Translations under genes and position numbers: made by a program | Shown: piece by piece, positions 26,429-34,906 of the stretch | Position numbering within the stretch: position 1 is the first letter of the stretch | How the letters are laid out: every line of letters starts with the position of its first letter | From: JBDOQU01 sp039839375 | GTDB taxonomy: Bacteria > Pseudomonadota > Alphaproteobacteria > DSM-16000 > Inquilinaceae | Direction: 5' to 3' | Assembly: GCF_039839375.1 (NCBI RefSeq) | Contig: NZ_JBDOQU010000004.1 | Coordinates: 62,001-126,000 of the forward strand | Length of the DNA: 64,000 nt | The notes under the pieces: model-generated | What the model was told of the DNA's origin: nothing | Seen by the model: only the letters and a program-made list of their open reading frames with translations | The model's database searches: none

Positions 26429-28188
26429 GCATCGCCACCGCCAATACGCCCCCGGTGACTACCCGGGCGCGCCTGTTCCGTCGTCCATCGACGCTTTGGC
26501 TCGCCGTGCCGGGTATCCTCTTCCTGGCGTTCTTCTTCGCCTTTCCGGTCGCCAGGCTCCTGTTCCTCGCTTTCGAGGATCAGGAGACGGGCACGTGGAC
26601 CCTTGCCGCGTTCAATCGCATTGTCGAATCAGACGTGTACCTTCACGTCCTCGGCATCACCTTCAAGATCGCCGGCTACACGGCTCTCGTTTCACTCCTG
26701 CTCGGATATCCGCTGGCCTACTGGTTGGCCACGAAGCCGGCATTCCTGCGTGGACGCCTGCTGCTGTTCGTCATGGTGCCGTTCTGGACGAGCTACCTCG
26801 TCAAGACCTTCGCCTGGATGATCATGCTCGGCCGAACGGGTGTGGTTAACAGTCTGCTCCTGGGCTCCCAGGTCACCGATCGCCCATTCTCACTTATGTA
26901 CAACGAGTTCGGCGTGATGGTCGGCATGGTTCACGCCATGGTCCCGCTGGCCGCGATTACGATGTTGCCGGTGATGCTGAACATCGACCGACGTCTGGTG
27001 CAGGCCGCACAGACGCTGGGGGCGACCCCAATCCATGCCTTCTGGCTTGTCTATTTCAAGCTGTCGCTCCCCGGCGTTACTGCTGCGGGGCTTCTCGTCT
27101 TCATCTCGTCTCTCGGGTTTTTCATCGTCCCCGCGTTCCTGGGCGGACCACAGGAAACGATGCTCGCCCAGCTGATCATCGTCCAGATCCAGCAACTCCT
27201 GAACTGGTCGTTCGCCGGCGCGCTCGCGATGCTGATGCTGGTGACGGCTCTCGTCGCCTGCTGGCTCTATGATCTCCTCTTCGGCATCTCCACCGTGACC
27301 GGCGGAAGCGGAAAGGAATCGAGCGGCACGACGCGCCTCATCGGTCTCTTTGTCCTTGAGCGCGTGGCCTGGGCCACCGCCTGGATCGGCGCGGCGGCGC
27401 GCCGGCTGGTCGGGCCGAAGGTCACCGCCAGGACCCTCCCGTTCGTCACCTGGACGATCATCGCCTTCCTTGTCCTGCCGACGCTGCTGATCATTCCGCT
27501 CAGCTTCACAAGCTCGCAATTTCTGGAGTTCCCGCCTCCGGGCTGGTCGTTGCAATGGTATGAAACCTATCTGAATTCCCCGGTATGGATCGCCGCGACG
27601 GTGCGTTCGTTCGGAGTCGGCTTCGCGACGGCGATCTTCGCGACAATCATCGGCGGCTTCGCGGCGCTCGCCCTGTCGCGCAGCCGGTCGAAATGGGGAA
27701 CGGCGATCTTCGCTTTCTTCCTGGCGCCGATGATCGTGCCGCGGATCGTGATCGCTGTCGGGATCTTCTATCTCTTCGCTCAGCTGGGCCTTGTGGCGAC
27801 CAATACCGGTCTGGTGATCGGCCATACGGTGCTGGCCGTTCCGTTCGCCATGATCGCGGTTTCGGCGATTCTGAAAACCTATGATGTCCAGCTCGATCAC
27901 GCGGCCGCCACGCTTGGGGCGAACCGGGTGAAGACGCTGTTCTTTGTCACCATCCCCCTTATCCGGGGCGGATTGGTTGCGGCGTTCCTCTTTGCGTTCA
28001 TCACATCGTTCGACGAACTGACCATCGCGATCTTCGTCAGCGGCGGGATCAACACGACGCTTCCGAAGAAGATGTGGGACGACATGATCCTCCAGCTCAA
28101 TCCGACTCTGGCCGCGGTTTCGGTCGTGGTGTTCCTCCTGGTCACGGCGATTCTCCTTCTAGCCGAACGGTTCCGCCGTTCCGACTAA
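26425..28188 (+). CDS. Fused PotB-PotC type ABC permease
   Basis: A 587-aa membrane protein that joins the two permeases normally encoded separately. Residues about 15-285 are PotB-like, ending with the EAA loop LVQAAQTLGATPIHAFWLVYFKLSLPG. Residues about 330-585 are PotC-like, with a second loop LDHAAATLGANRVKTLFFVTIPL. A linker of roughly 50 residues (TGGSGKESSGTTRLIG and onward) joins them. GTG at 26425 overlaps the ATPase stop. A TTG ten codons upstream is possible but would lie inside the ATPase gene. Fused permeases are known in some iron and sulfate systems but are unusual in this family. Confidence 0.9.
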   Translation: MSIATANTPPVTTRARLFRRPSTLWLAVPGILFLAFFFAFPVARLLFLAFEDQETGTWTLAAFNRIVESDVYLHVLGITFKIAGYTALVSLLLGYPLAYWLATKPAFLRGRLLLFVMVPFWTSYLVKTFAWMIMLGRTGVVNSLLLGSQVTDRPFSLMYNEFGVMVGMVHAMVPLAAITMLPVMLNIDRRLVQAAQTLGATPIHAFWLVYFKLSLPGVTAAGLLVFISSLGFFIVPAFLGGPQETMLAQLIIVQIQQLLNWSFAGALAMLMLVTALVACWLYDLLFGISTVTGGSGKESSGTTRLIGLFVLERVAWATAWIGAAARRLVGPKVTARTLPFVTWTIIAFLVLPTLLIIPLSFTSSQFLEFPPPGWSLQWYETYLNSPVWIAATVRSFGVGFATAIFATIIGGFAALALSRSRSKWGTAIFAFFLAPMIVPRIVIAVGIFYLFAQLGLVATNTGLVIGHTVLAVPFAMIAVSAILKTYDVQLDHAAATLGANRVKTLFFVTIPLIRGGLVAAFLFAFITSFDELTIAIFVSGGINTTLPKKMWDDMILQLNPTLAAVSVVVFLLVTAILLLAERFRRSD

Positions 28189-28202
28189 TCACGAGTTCTT
28201 CC

Positions 28203-29741
28203 ATGACAATAGCGAACGACGGTCTCGTCGATCTCCTGCATATGCGGGCGGAAACTGATCCAGGCGGCCTCTATGCGCGGTTCGATGGAACGCCGCTGAC
28301 CTTCGGGGAGCTGGACTTTAAATCTTCGGCCTTCGCCGCCTACCTTCGGGAACAAGGCATCGGACCCGGCGATCGCGTCGCCGTGATGATGCGGAACAGC
28401 ATCCGGACGATCTGCGTCATTTTCGGGCTCGCGAAGGCCGGAATCGTATGGGTGCCCATCAACGCGCAACAGCGCGGCGACGGGCTGAGATATCTTCTCT
28501 CGGATGCCCGGCCACGCCTTCTGATCCATGATTCCGACCTTCGGCCGGTTATCGACGAGGCGACGGAGACGCTGGAACTTCCTCGTCTGGTGAATGATCC
28601 CGAACGCAACGACGGGCTCGCCGAGGCGATCGCTTTTGACGGGCTTGTTGGAACGGTCTCACTCGGACCCGACTGGCCTTTCGCGATCATGTACACATCG
28701 GGCACGACAGGCCGCCCGAAGGGCGTCGTCGTCACCCACCGCATGCTGAAACTGGCAAGCGAAGCCGCCGCGACCACGACGGAAGCCGGGCCCGATGATG
28801 TCCTGTTCGTCTGGGAACCTCTCTACCATGTAGGAGGGGCCCAACTCCTGTCATTGCCCCTGATGCGCGGTGTCGTCCTGGGGATGGTGGATCGTTTCAG
28901 CGCAAGCCGGTTCTGGGACCAGGTGCGCCGTGAGCATGCCACGCATATCCACTATCTCGGCGGCATATTGCAGATACTCCTCAAGCAGCCGCCGGACGGG
29001 CGGGATCGGGATCATGGGGTGCGGATAGCCTGGGGGGGAGGCTGTCCTCCCAATACATGGCGCGCCTTTCAGGAGCGCTTCGGCGTCGAGATCCGCGAAT
29101 GCTATGGGATGACCGAGTCGTCCAGCATCACCACTGTCAATATCGGCGGTCCCGTCGGTTCGGTTGGGCGTCCTCTGCCTTGGTTCGACGTGAAAATCCT
29201 CGATGAGCACGGCCGTACCGTCGCGGCAGGCGAGAGGGGCGAGATCGTCGTATCGACCGATCTGGCCGGCGCCCTTTTCCCGGGCTATTTCGACAATCCC
29301 GAAGCCACGGCCGCCGTCCTTCGCGGCCAGACACTGCACACGGGCGATTGCGGATCGATCGACCAGGAAGGGAACGTGTTCTTCCACGGCCGAACGACGG
29401 ACAGCGTGCGGGTCAGGGGAGAAAACGTTTCCGCCTACGAGGTCGAGCAGGTGGTCGGGACGTATCCCGACGTGGAGGATTGCGCCATCATCGGCGTCCC
29501 CGCCGAAATCGGCGAGCAGGACATCAAGCTGTTCGTCAGCCCGAAAAAGGGACGCTCGATAAGCGCCGCCTTGCTCTGCGACTGGCTTCAGCAGCGCCTG
29601 CCCCCTTATCAGATCCCGCGCTACATCGCCGTCGTCGATGACTTCGAGCGCACGGCAAGTCATCGCATCGTAAAGCATCGATTGCTGTCCAGGCGCGATG
29701 ATTGCTGGGATCGCTTTGAACTGAAGGATCGTTCCGCATGA
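28203..29741 (+). CDS. AMP-dependent acyl-CoA ligase (ANL superfamily; CaiC-like role possible)
   Basis: A 512-aa adenylate-forming enzyme. The phosphate-binding motif YTSGTTGRPKG is at 164-174, the A5 motif is YGMTESSSIT, A7 is HTGDCGSID and A8 is GRTTDSVRVRGENVSAYEVE. The C-terminal lysine is in TASHRIVKHRLL. It activates a carboxylic acid to acyl-AMP and then acyl-CoA. ATG at 28203 is 14 bases after the permease. It overlaps the next gene by 4 bases. Together with the crotonase it forms a CoA-dependent side of the pathway; acid identity is unknown, and carnitine-like betaines are one possibility. Confidence 0.9.
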   Translation: MTIANDGLVDLLHMRAETDPGGLYARFDGTPLTFGELDFKSSAFAAYLREQGIGPGDRVAVMMRNSIRTICVIFGLAKAGIVWVPINAQQRGDGLRYLLSDARPRLLIHDSDLRPVIDEATETLELPRLVNDPERNDGLAEAIAFDGLVGTVSLGPDWPFAIMYTSGTTGRPKGVVVTHRMLKLASEAAATTTEAGPDDVLFVWEPLYHVGGAQLLSLPLMRGVVLGMVDRFSASRFWDQVRREHATHIHYLGGILQILLKQPPDGRDRDHGVRIAWGGGCPPNTWRAFQERFGVEIRECYGMTESSSITTVNIGGPVGSVGRPLPWFDVKILDEHGRTVAAGERGEIVVSTDLAGALFPGYFDNPEATAAVLRGQTLHTGDCGSIDQEGNVFFHGRTTDSVRVRGENVSAYEVEQVVGTYPDVEDCAIIGVPAEIGEQDIKLFVSPKKGRSISAALLCDWLQQRLPPYQIPRYIAVVDDFERTASHRIVKHRLLSRRDDCWDRFELKDRSA

Positions 29742-30820
29742 CCGATTACCGCGATATCCTCGTAACCGGCACAGGCAGCTTCGCCGCACGGATTGTTTTC
29801 GACATCGCCGCGACGGCGTCCGATCCGGTCCGGGTCGTGGTGGCGGGCCGCAATCAGGACCGGCTGAGATGGCTCGTCACGGCCGGGAACGCCCGTGCAT
29901 CGCTGTTCGGCAAGCCTGCCTCCTTTGCCCCCTACGAAGTCGATCTTCTGGCTCCGGACGCCGCGGGGCGGATGATCGCGGATAACGAACCGGGGATCAT
30001 CGCCCAGGCCGCCTCGGTTCAGACCTCCCAGGTCATAGCGAACCGCAACAGCCGGTGGGCCAGGCTTGTCGCGGAAGGCGGCCTGAGCGTGACAGCCGTC
30101 TCTCAGGCCCTGCTGTCGGTTCGGGTGGCGGAGGCCATCACGAAAAGCGGCCGCGACATCGCGTTCTTCAACTGCGGGTTCCCCGATGTCGTCAACGGCA
30201 TCATCAAGGCGCTCGGCCATCGGATCGTTTCGGGCTTCGGCAATATAGCGATCCTCTCCACGGCCTTCAGCGGCGCGAAGCATTTTGAAGACCCGTCGCG
30301 GCTGAAGATGCTGGCTCATTACCAGAACCTGGCGGCCTTCAGGATGCCACCGGCCGAGCGGACGGAGACGCCGCCTCGCGTCTGGATAGACGGACATGAG
30401 GTTCCAGACGTCTATCGGCATTTCGAAGACGTTCGGTTGACCCGGGAACCCGCGATCGAAATCTCAGGCGCCAGCGGGGTCCCGCTGCTGCTCGCCCTGG
30501 CGGCAGGGCGGGAATGGAAGGGACACGTGCCCGGACCCGATGGTCGGCCGGGCGGTTATCCGGTGGAATTGCGAGATGGCAAGCTCGCCCTCGACCTCCC
30601 GCCCGGCATGGACGAAGCCGAAGCCATCCGGTGGAACCGCGCCTTTGAAGAACGGGGCGGGATGGTCGTCGAGGAAGGCGGGAACGTTCTGTTCACGGGA
30701 TGCCTGAGCGACTCACTCGAAGAATACAATTCCTCGCTGGCCAAGGGCTTCAACGTCCGCGACATCGAGCAGGTCTTCCAGTCGTTCGAGGATCTCAGGA
30801 GACATCTTGAAGCGAGCTGA
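29738..30820 (+). CDS. Unrecognised Rossmann-fold protein, possible saccharopine-dehydrogenase-like oxidoreductase
   Basis: A 360-aa protein I do not recognise as a named family. The N-terminus DILVTGTGSFAARIVFDIA followed by VRVVVAGRNQDRLRWL looks like a dinucleotide-binding fold, with Arg after the second strand suggesting NADP. The central region FFNCGFPDVVNGIIKALG and the C-terminal half (GVPLLLALAAGREWKGHVPGPDG) resemble the general layout of saccharopine-dehydrogenase-like enzymes. There is no signal peptide. ATG overlaps the ligase stop, so it belongs to the pathway. Opine-type or imine reduction/oxidation would fit the context but is not shown. Confidence 0.7.
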   Translation: MTDYRDILVTGTGSFAARIVFDIAATASDPVRVVVAGRNQDRLRWLVTAGNARASLFGKPASFAPYEVDLLAPDAAGRMIADNEPGIIAQAASVQTSQVIANRNSRWARLVAEGGLSVTAVSQALLSVRVAEAITKSGRDIAFFNCGFPDVVNGIIKALGHRIVSGFGNIAILSTAFSGAKHFEDPSRLKMLAHYQNLAAFRMPPAERTETPPRVWIDGHEVPDVYRHFEDVRLTREPAIEISGASGVPLLLALAAGREWKGHVPGPDGRPGGYPVELRDGKLALDLPPGMDEAEAIRWNRAFEERGGMVVEEGGNVLFTGCLSDSLEEYNSSLAKGFNVRDIEQVFQSFEDLRRHLEAS

Positions 30821-30841
30821 ATGCGAAGCCTGGCCTATGCG

Positions 30842-32218
30842 TCACCCCATAAACCCGTTTTCCCTGTCGCCGGAAGTTTCCTGAAGCATCAGGTTCAGCG
30901 TTCGCCAATCCTCCGCCGTCTGAACGGCGTAGGTTTCGGCCGCCGCGATCAACTCATCCCCGCATTCCTTCAGCGTCTTCGCGATCGACGTCTCGAAACG
31001 GACGGAGCGGCGGTCGCCCCGCGAATGCACCAGGGCCAGGACCTCGCCGCAGGCCTGGGCGTATTGCTTCAGCCTCCGCCCGCTCTTGCCGTCGGACAGG
31101 CAGATTTCCTCCGGGTCCATGTCGACGCGGGCATGATGCCGCGACCGGACGATCCAGTGGGCGCCCTTCCAGTCGACCTCGTCGAGGAGGAGGTCGGGCT
31201 CGCGCTGGACGAGCCGCTGTATGTCGATCGTCAGATGGGCCGGGTTGAGCGTGTTCTGCGGATCGATATCGGGGAAGGCGTGCAGGGGCGCGGCCTCGCG
31301 CTGCTGCTTGACCTCGACCAGATGGCAGAGCGCCAGATCATCGACGGTCGCCGAATCCTCCGGGCCGACCAGCAGATAGTACCGGTTGATGTTGACCGAA
31401 CCGGTGCCGGCCCCCAGCCGCGCGACGATATCCAGGATGGCGTCGTCCACATAAGGGCGGAAGGCGGACTTGATGCTCCGGACGGTGGCCGCGTTGAGAC
31501 GTTTGAACCGATCCGGCCGTCTCCGGAACCGGGGACCCTTCGGCCCGATCTCCACGGCCTTGCCCAGCGTGCTCTTCTCCTCGAAATCCTTGCCGCCGAT
31601 CGATCGCCGCCTTGCCTTCTTCAGCGCCCCGTAAAGGACATGCCCCTTGCGGAAGTCCCCCACCACCTTCGTCCTGTTGAGCGGATCCTTGACGATCGAC
31701 TCGCAGGCTTTCCGGTATCGCTTGAGGAATGCCCGCGCCGCCTCCCGGGCCTCTTCGTCGGTGGGGGCGGACAGGCCCGCCGGATCGTCGATCTCGTCGC
31801 TCCGATAGCGGCCTTCCAGAATTCCGCGCGAGAAATCGGCGGCGAGGAAGATGCTGGTCGCGAAGCGGGTCAGGTCCCAGGCGGCGTGGCCGATGCAGGC
31901 ATCGTCGAAATCGTTCGGCGTGAAGATGATGTTGCCGCCATGGGAACCCTTCTCGGTCACGAAGCCGAAATTCGCCATGTGGCAGTCGCCCAGTATGGCG
32001 GTCGTCCTGACGGATTCGCACAGGCCGGCAGGCAGGCTGAGCACCCCGCTCTTCAGGTCCGCGTAGTAGATCTGCGCCGCACCGCGCAGGAAGCGGAACG
32101 GGTTCGCCGCCATCTTGCGGTGCTTGGATAGCGGTTTCCCTTGTCCGGGACATGCACCATCGACCCTGGAAAGTTCCCGTTCGATGAGCGTCCTGCGCGG
32201 CGAAGCGATCTGATCCAT
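30842..32218 (-). CDS. DUF2252 family protein
   Basis: A 458-aa protein with the DUF2252 hallmarks: an N-terminal KHRKMAANPFRFLRGAAQIYYADL, then TTAILGDCHMANFGFV and FTPNDFDDACIGHAAWDLTRFATSI. The HxN and DFDD elements resemble the catalytic and metal-binding loops of kinase-like or aminoglycoside-phosphotransferase folds, so a phosphotransferase role is possible but unproven. The gene is convergent with the preceding catabolic operon across 21 bases and looks monocistronic. Confidence 0.88.
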   Translation of the reverse strand: MDQIASPRRTLIERELSRVDGACPGQGKPLSKHRKMAANPFRFLRGAAQIYYADLKSGVLSLPAGLCESVRTTAILGDCHMANFGFVTEKGSHGGNIIFTPNDFDDACIGHAAWDLTRFATSIFLAADFSRGILEGRYRSDEIDDPAGLSAPTDEEAREAARAFLKRYRKACESIVKDPLNRTKVVGDFRKGHVLYGALKKARRRSIGGKDFEEKSTLGKAVEIGPKGPRFRRRPDRFKRLNAATVRSIKSAFRPYVDDAILDIVARLGAGTGSVNINRYYLLVGPEDSATVDDLALCHLVEVKQQREAAPLHAFPDIDPQNTLNPAHLTIDIQRLVQREPDLLLDEVDWKGAHWIVRSRHHARVDMDPEEICLSDGKSGRRLKQYAQACGEVLALVHSRGDRRSVRFETSIAKTLKECGDELIAAAETYAVQTAEDWRTLNLMLQETSGDRENGFMG

Positions 32219-32347
32219 GGTTTTGTCCGGCGATGTCGTGATCTCGGCCGGATATCCTTAACCCGTCGCCGCCTTGCGAACTACCGGCGAATCAACCGGG
32301 ATGGCGTCGGCGTCCCCGCCTGAGGTGCACTGGACGCCGGGAGCGCG

Positions 32348-33280
32348 TCAATGACGTCTGGCCTGGTCTTCCTCTTTCATCCGCCGGCGAATTCCGCCCC
32401 CGACGCCACTGCCTTCCTGCATGGGTTCGTAGATGCTGCCGGTCGTCGGCGGCAGCGAGCCTGCCTTCTTCACCTCCCTGTCGGCGATAGTCGCGGACAT
32501 GCGCTCGGTGAGATCAGGGAAAACATGGTGCGATATATTGGAGGAGTGGGCTTTCGCGCCCACCGGCATTTCCTCCTTCGGGTCCGTGCATGCCTTCACG
32601 ATGGCGTCGACCACGATTTCCGGATCGTCCATGGCCGCCATGCGGGGCTGATGGCCGGTATAGTTCGCGGCATGGCTCCACCATGGAGTATCGACTGCCC
32701 AGGGCATGATCGTCGCGACCTTGATGGAATCGTTCTCGCCGCCAAGCCGCAACTCCTCGTTCAGGGAACGGCTCATGCTCAGAACGGCTGCCTTCGTCGC
32801 GGCATAGGTCGTCTGGTAAGCGAGCGGTACCTCGCTATCGATCGAGCCGGTGTTTACAAGAACGCCATGGCCCTGCTTGCGGAACTGAAGAAGCGCCGCA
32901 TGCGCGCCGAACATCAGTCCCTTGAAATTGACGTCGATCACGCGGGCCTGATCCTCCACCGGAATGTCCCAGAAGAGCCCAAGCGCGCCGACGCCGACAT
33001 TGTTGATCCAGACATCGATGCGGCCGTACCTTTCAACCGCCGTCCGGGCGACGGCATTCACCTCTTTCGCATCGCTGATATCGCAGTGAGCGGCCACCGC
33101 TTCGCCGCCCGCGGCCCTGATGTCATTCTCGATCTCCGACAACAGATTGTCCCTGCGGGCGGCCAGGACGACCTTCGCGCCCGCTCGCCCCAGCTTCAAT
33201 GCGGCGCCGCGACCGAAGCCACTCGATGCGCCCAGCACGACGATGACGGAGTCTTTCAGGTCTTCGCGGAATTTCGTCAT
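32348..33280 (-). CDS. Short-chain dehydrogenase/reductase (SDR)
   Basis: A 310-aa NAD(P)-dependent oxidoreductase. The nucleotide motif is VVLGASSGFGRG (14-25), the NNVG motif is present (INNVGVGALG), the catalytic serine lies in NTGSIDS and the Tyr/Lys pair in TYAATKAAV. Start 33280 is chosen because GGAG lies 9 bases upstream and the family domain begins at once; an extension of 78 codons upstream looks non-coding. A roughly 60-residue C-terminal tail follows the SDR core. The substrate is unknown. Confidence 0.87.
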   Translation of the reverse strand: MTKFREDLKDSVIVVLGASSGFGRGAALKLGRAGAKVVLAARRDNLLSEIENDIRAAGGEAVAAHCDISDAKEVNAVARTAVERYGRIDVWINNVGVGALGLFWDIPVEDQARVIDVNFKGLMFGAHAALLQFRKQGHGVLVNTGSIDSEVPLAYQTTYAATKAAVLSMSRSLNEELRLGGENDSIKVATIMPWAVDTPWWSHAANYTGHQPRMAAMDDPEIVVDAIVKACTDPKEEMPVGAKAHSSNISHHVFPDLTERMSATIADREVKKAGSLPPTTGSIYEPMQEGSGVGGGIRRRMKEEDQARRH

Positions 33281-33736
33281 GCCGCTCCAATGCCCGCCCG
33301 GAAGCAAAAGTTCCGATCCGCGCGCGGCTGCATTCCACGCTCTTGCGCGTGCCCCTCGCGCTGACCTGGCGCGCATCGGGTAAGGCAGAGGTAGGGCTGA
33401 CGCATAAGCTAAGGCTGGCGGTCGCCGACCTTGAAAGGTCGGCCGCGACATCATCTCCAAGGATAATCTTCCAGGGCGCGTGCCGCTAGGGATCATGCGC
33501 TTCAGTGACGGCACGGGCGAAGTCCTTCAGACCCTCTAGCCATCTCGCTACCGACAGACCTTTCGGTTGAGAAAATTGACAGCATTTCGTGCAGTGGTTA
33601 CAGTTCATGATATGTTCTTACGGCCATCAAACATATAGAAGATTGTCCACAGGAAACCGCACGATGTTGCGGGTCGATCGTTGAGAACTTAGAGCCGATT
33701 TGGAAAGATGGCCTCGGCCAGCGGGGGAGCGTCCGA
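33281..33736. other. 456-base intergenic region between the SDR and the restriction-modification genes
   Basis: I see no convincing gene here. It contains a perfect stem-loop (GCCGACCT at 33424-33431 with AGGTCGGC at 33436-33443) with no U tract and, further right, a sigma-70-like promoter for the methyltransferase. Base composition becomes more AT-rich from about 33560, which may mark the left border of an acquired block. Confidence 0.5.
33576..33604 (+). promoter_or_regulatory. Sigma-70-type promoter for the restriction-modification genes
   Basis: TTGACA (33576-33581) is a consensus -35 box and lies 17 bases before TACAGT (33599-33604), a four-of-six -10 match. The methyltransferase start is 132 bases downstream, leaving a leader of about 125 bases. 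Such canonical promoters are uncommon in this GC-rich window. Confidence 0.6.
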
Positions 33737-34906
33737 ATGCGAAGCGTTGAATTGTTCACTGGTTGCGGAGGCCTCGCATTGGGGCTTTCCAGAGCCGGGT
33801 TCAGACATGAGGCCCTGATCGAGAGAGACGGGAATTCGGTCCGGAATATCACGCATAACAAGGTATGCGGGCTCCAGCATGTGGCGCACTGGCCGATTCT
33901 GCGGGAGGATGTCCGATATGTTGATTGGAGGCCACTCGCGCGAGTTGACGTTGTCGCTGGCGGTCCTCCTTGTCAGCCTTTCAGCATAGGCGGCAAACAC
34001 AGGGGGCATGAAGACAAGCGGGACATGTGGCCGGAAGCGGTTCGCGCGGTGCGGGAAATTGGCCCGCGGGCCTTCCTGTTCGAGAACGTGCGCGGCCTCG
34101 CGCGTCCCGCGTTCGCGGATTATCTCCGTTGGATCGAACTGTCGCTCGCCGCGCCCCAGATCAGGATCGATGAGAACGAGAGCCGCGACGCGCATCTGAG
34201 GCGATTAGAGCACCGCCGTCGCGAGGCGCTCTATGACATTCGGATTCTCAAGGTCAACGCCGCCGACTATGGAGCGCCGCAAAAGCGGCATCGGATCGTG
34301 TTTCTTGGCGTGCGAAAAGATCTGGATATCGAAATTGAAACGCCCATTCCGACACATTCCCACGAACGGTTGCTTTGGGACCAATGGATCACCGGCCGGT
34401 ACTGGGAGAGGCATGGTTTGAGCCGCCCTTCCGAGGAGCCTGCGGGCGCGAACGACGCGAGGGTGGCGCGGCGACTTCGTCAGCATATGATCCCGCCGAC
34501 GGGCAAGCCATGGATCACATGCCGTGACGCCTTCAGCGGCCTCGGAGAACCCGGTTCTCGCGATGACCTTGCGAATCATATCTTTCAGCCGGGCGCGCGA
34601 TCCTACGCGGGGCACACCGGAAGCCCGCTGGACGAACCGGCCAAGGCGCTCAAAGCAGGCGATCATGGCGTGCCGGGAGGCGAGAACATGATCGCCTTCG
34701 CGGATGGCTCAGTTCGCTATTTCACTGTCCGGGAGGCGGCGCGCCTCCAGGGATTGCCCGACGACTACGAGTTTATTGGCTCATGGACGGAGAACATGCG
34801 TCAATTGGGCAACGCCGTGCCGTCAATGCTTGCTGAAGTGATCGCGCGGCGGCTGGCTGGTCTCCTGTCGCGGGAGAGGACGGATAAACGGAAGGCTGCG
34901 GCGTGA
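33737..34906 (+). CDS. DNA (cytosine-5-)-methyltransferase
   Basis: A 389-aa C5 methyltransferase with the motifs in order: I ELFTGCGGLALGL, IV GGPPCQPFS with nucleophile C79, VI FENVRGL, VIII QKRHRIVFLG, IX REAARLQGLPDDY and X QLGNAVPSMLAEVIARRL. The variable target-recognition region is about residues 205-320. It should methylate the site cut by the next gene. GGGGGAG precedes ATG, and the stop overlaps the endonuclease GTG. By analogy with the Eco29kI system the target could be CCGCGG; the sequence alone cannot prove this. Confidence 0.93.
   Translation: MRSVELFTGCGGLALGLSRAGFRHEALIERDGNSVRNITHNKVCGLQHVAHWPILREDVRYVDWRPLARVDVVAGGPPCQPFSIGGKHRGHEDKRDMWPEAVRAVREIGPRAFLFENVRGLARPAFADYLRWIELSLAAPQIRIDENESRDAHLRRLEHRRREALYDIRILKVNAADYGAPQKRHRIVFLGVRKDLDIEIETPIPTHSHERLLWDQWITGRYWERHGLSRPSEEPAGANDARVARRLRQHMIPPTGKPWITCRDAFSGLGEPGSRDDLANHIFQPGARSYAGHTGSPLDEPAKALKAGDHGVPGGENMIAFADGSVRYFTVREAARLQGLPDDYEFIGSWTENMRQLGNAVPSMLAEVIARRLAGLLSRERTDKRKAAA

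Noticed and set aside
30821..32131. Plus-strand open frame of 436 codons opposite the DUF2252 gene
   Set aside because: The DUF2252 motifs on the minus strand are clear and the plus frame lacks any domain.
33424..33443. Stem-loop as a rho-independent terminator
   Set aside because: The stem is perfect but no U tract follows on either strand and no gene clearly ends just before it; noted only within the intergenic entry.
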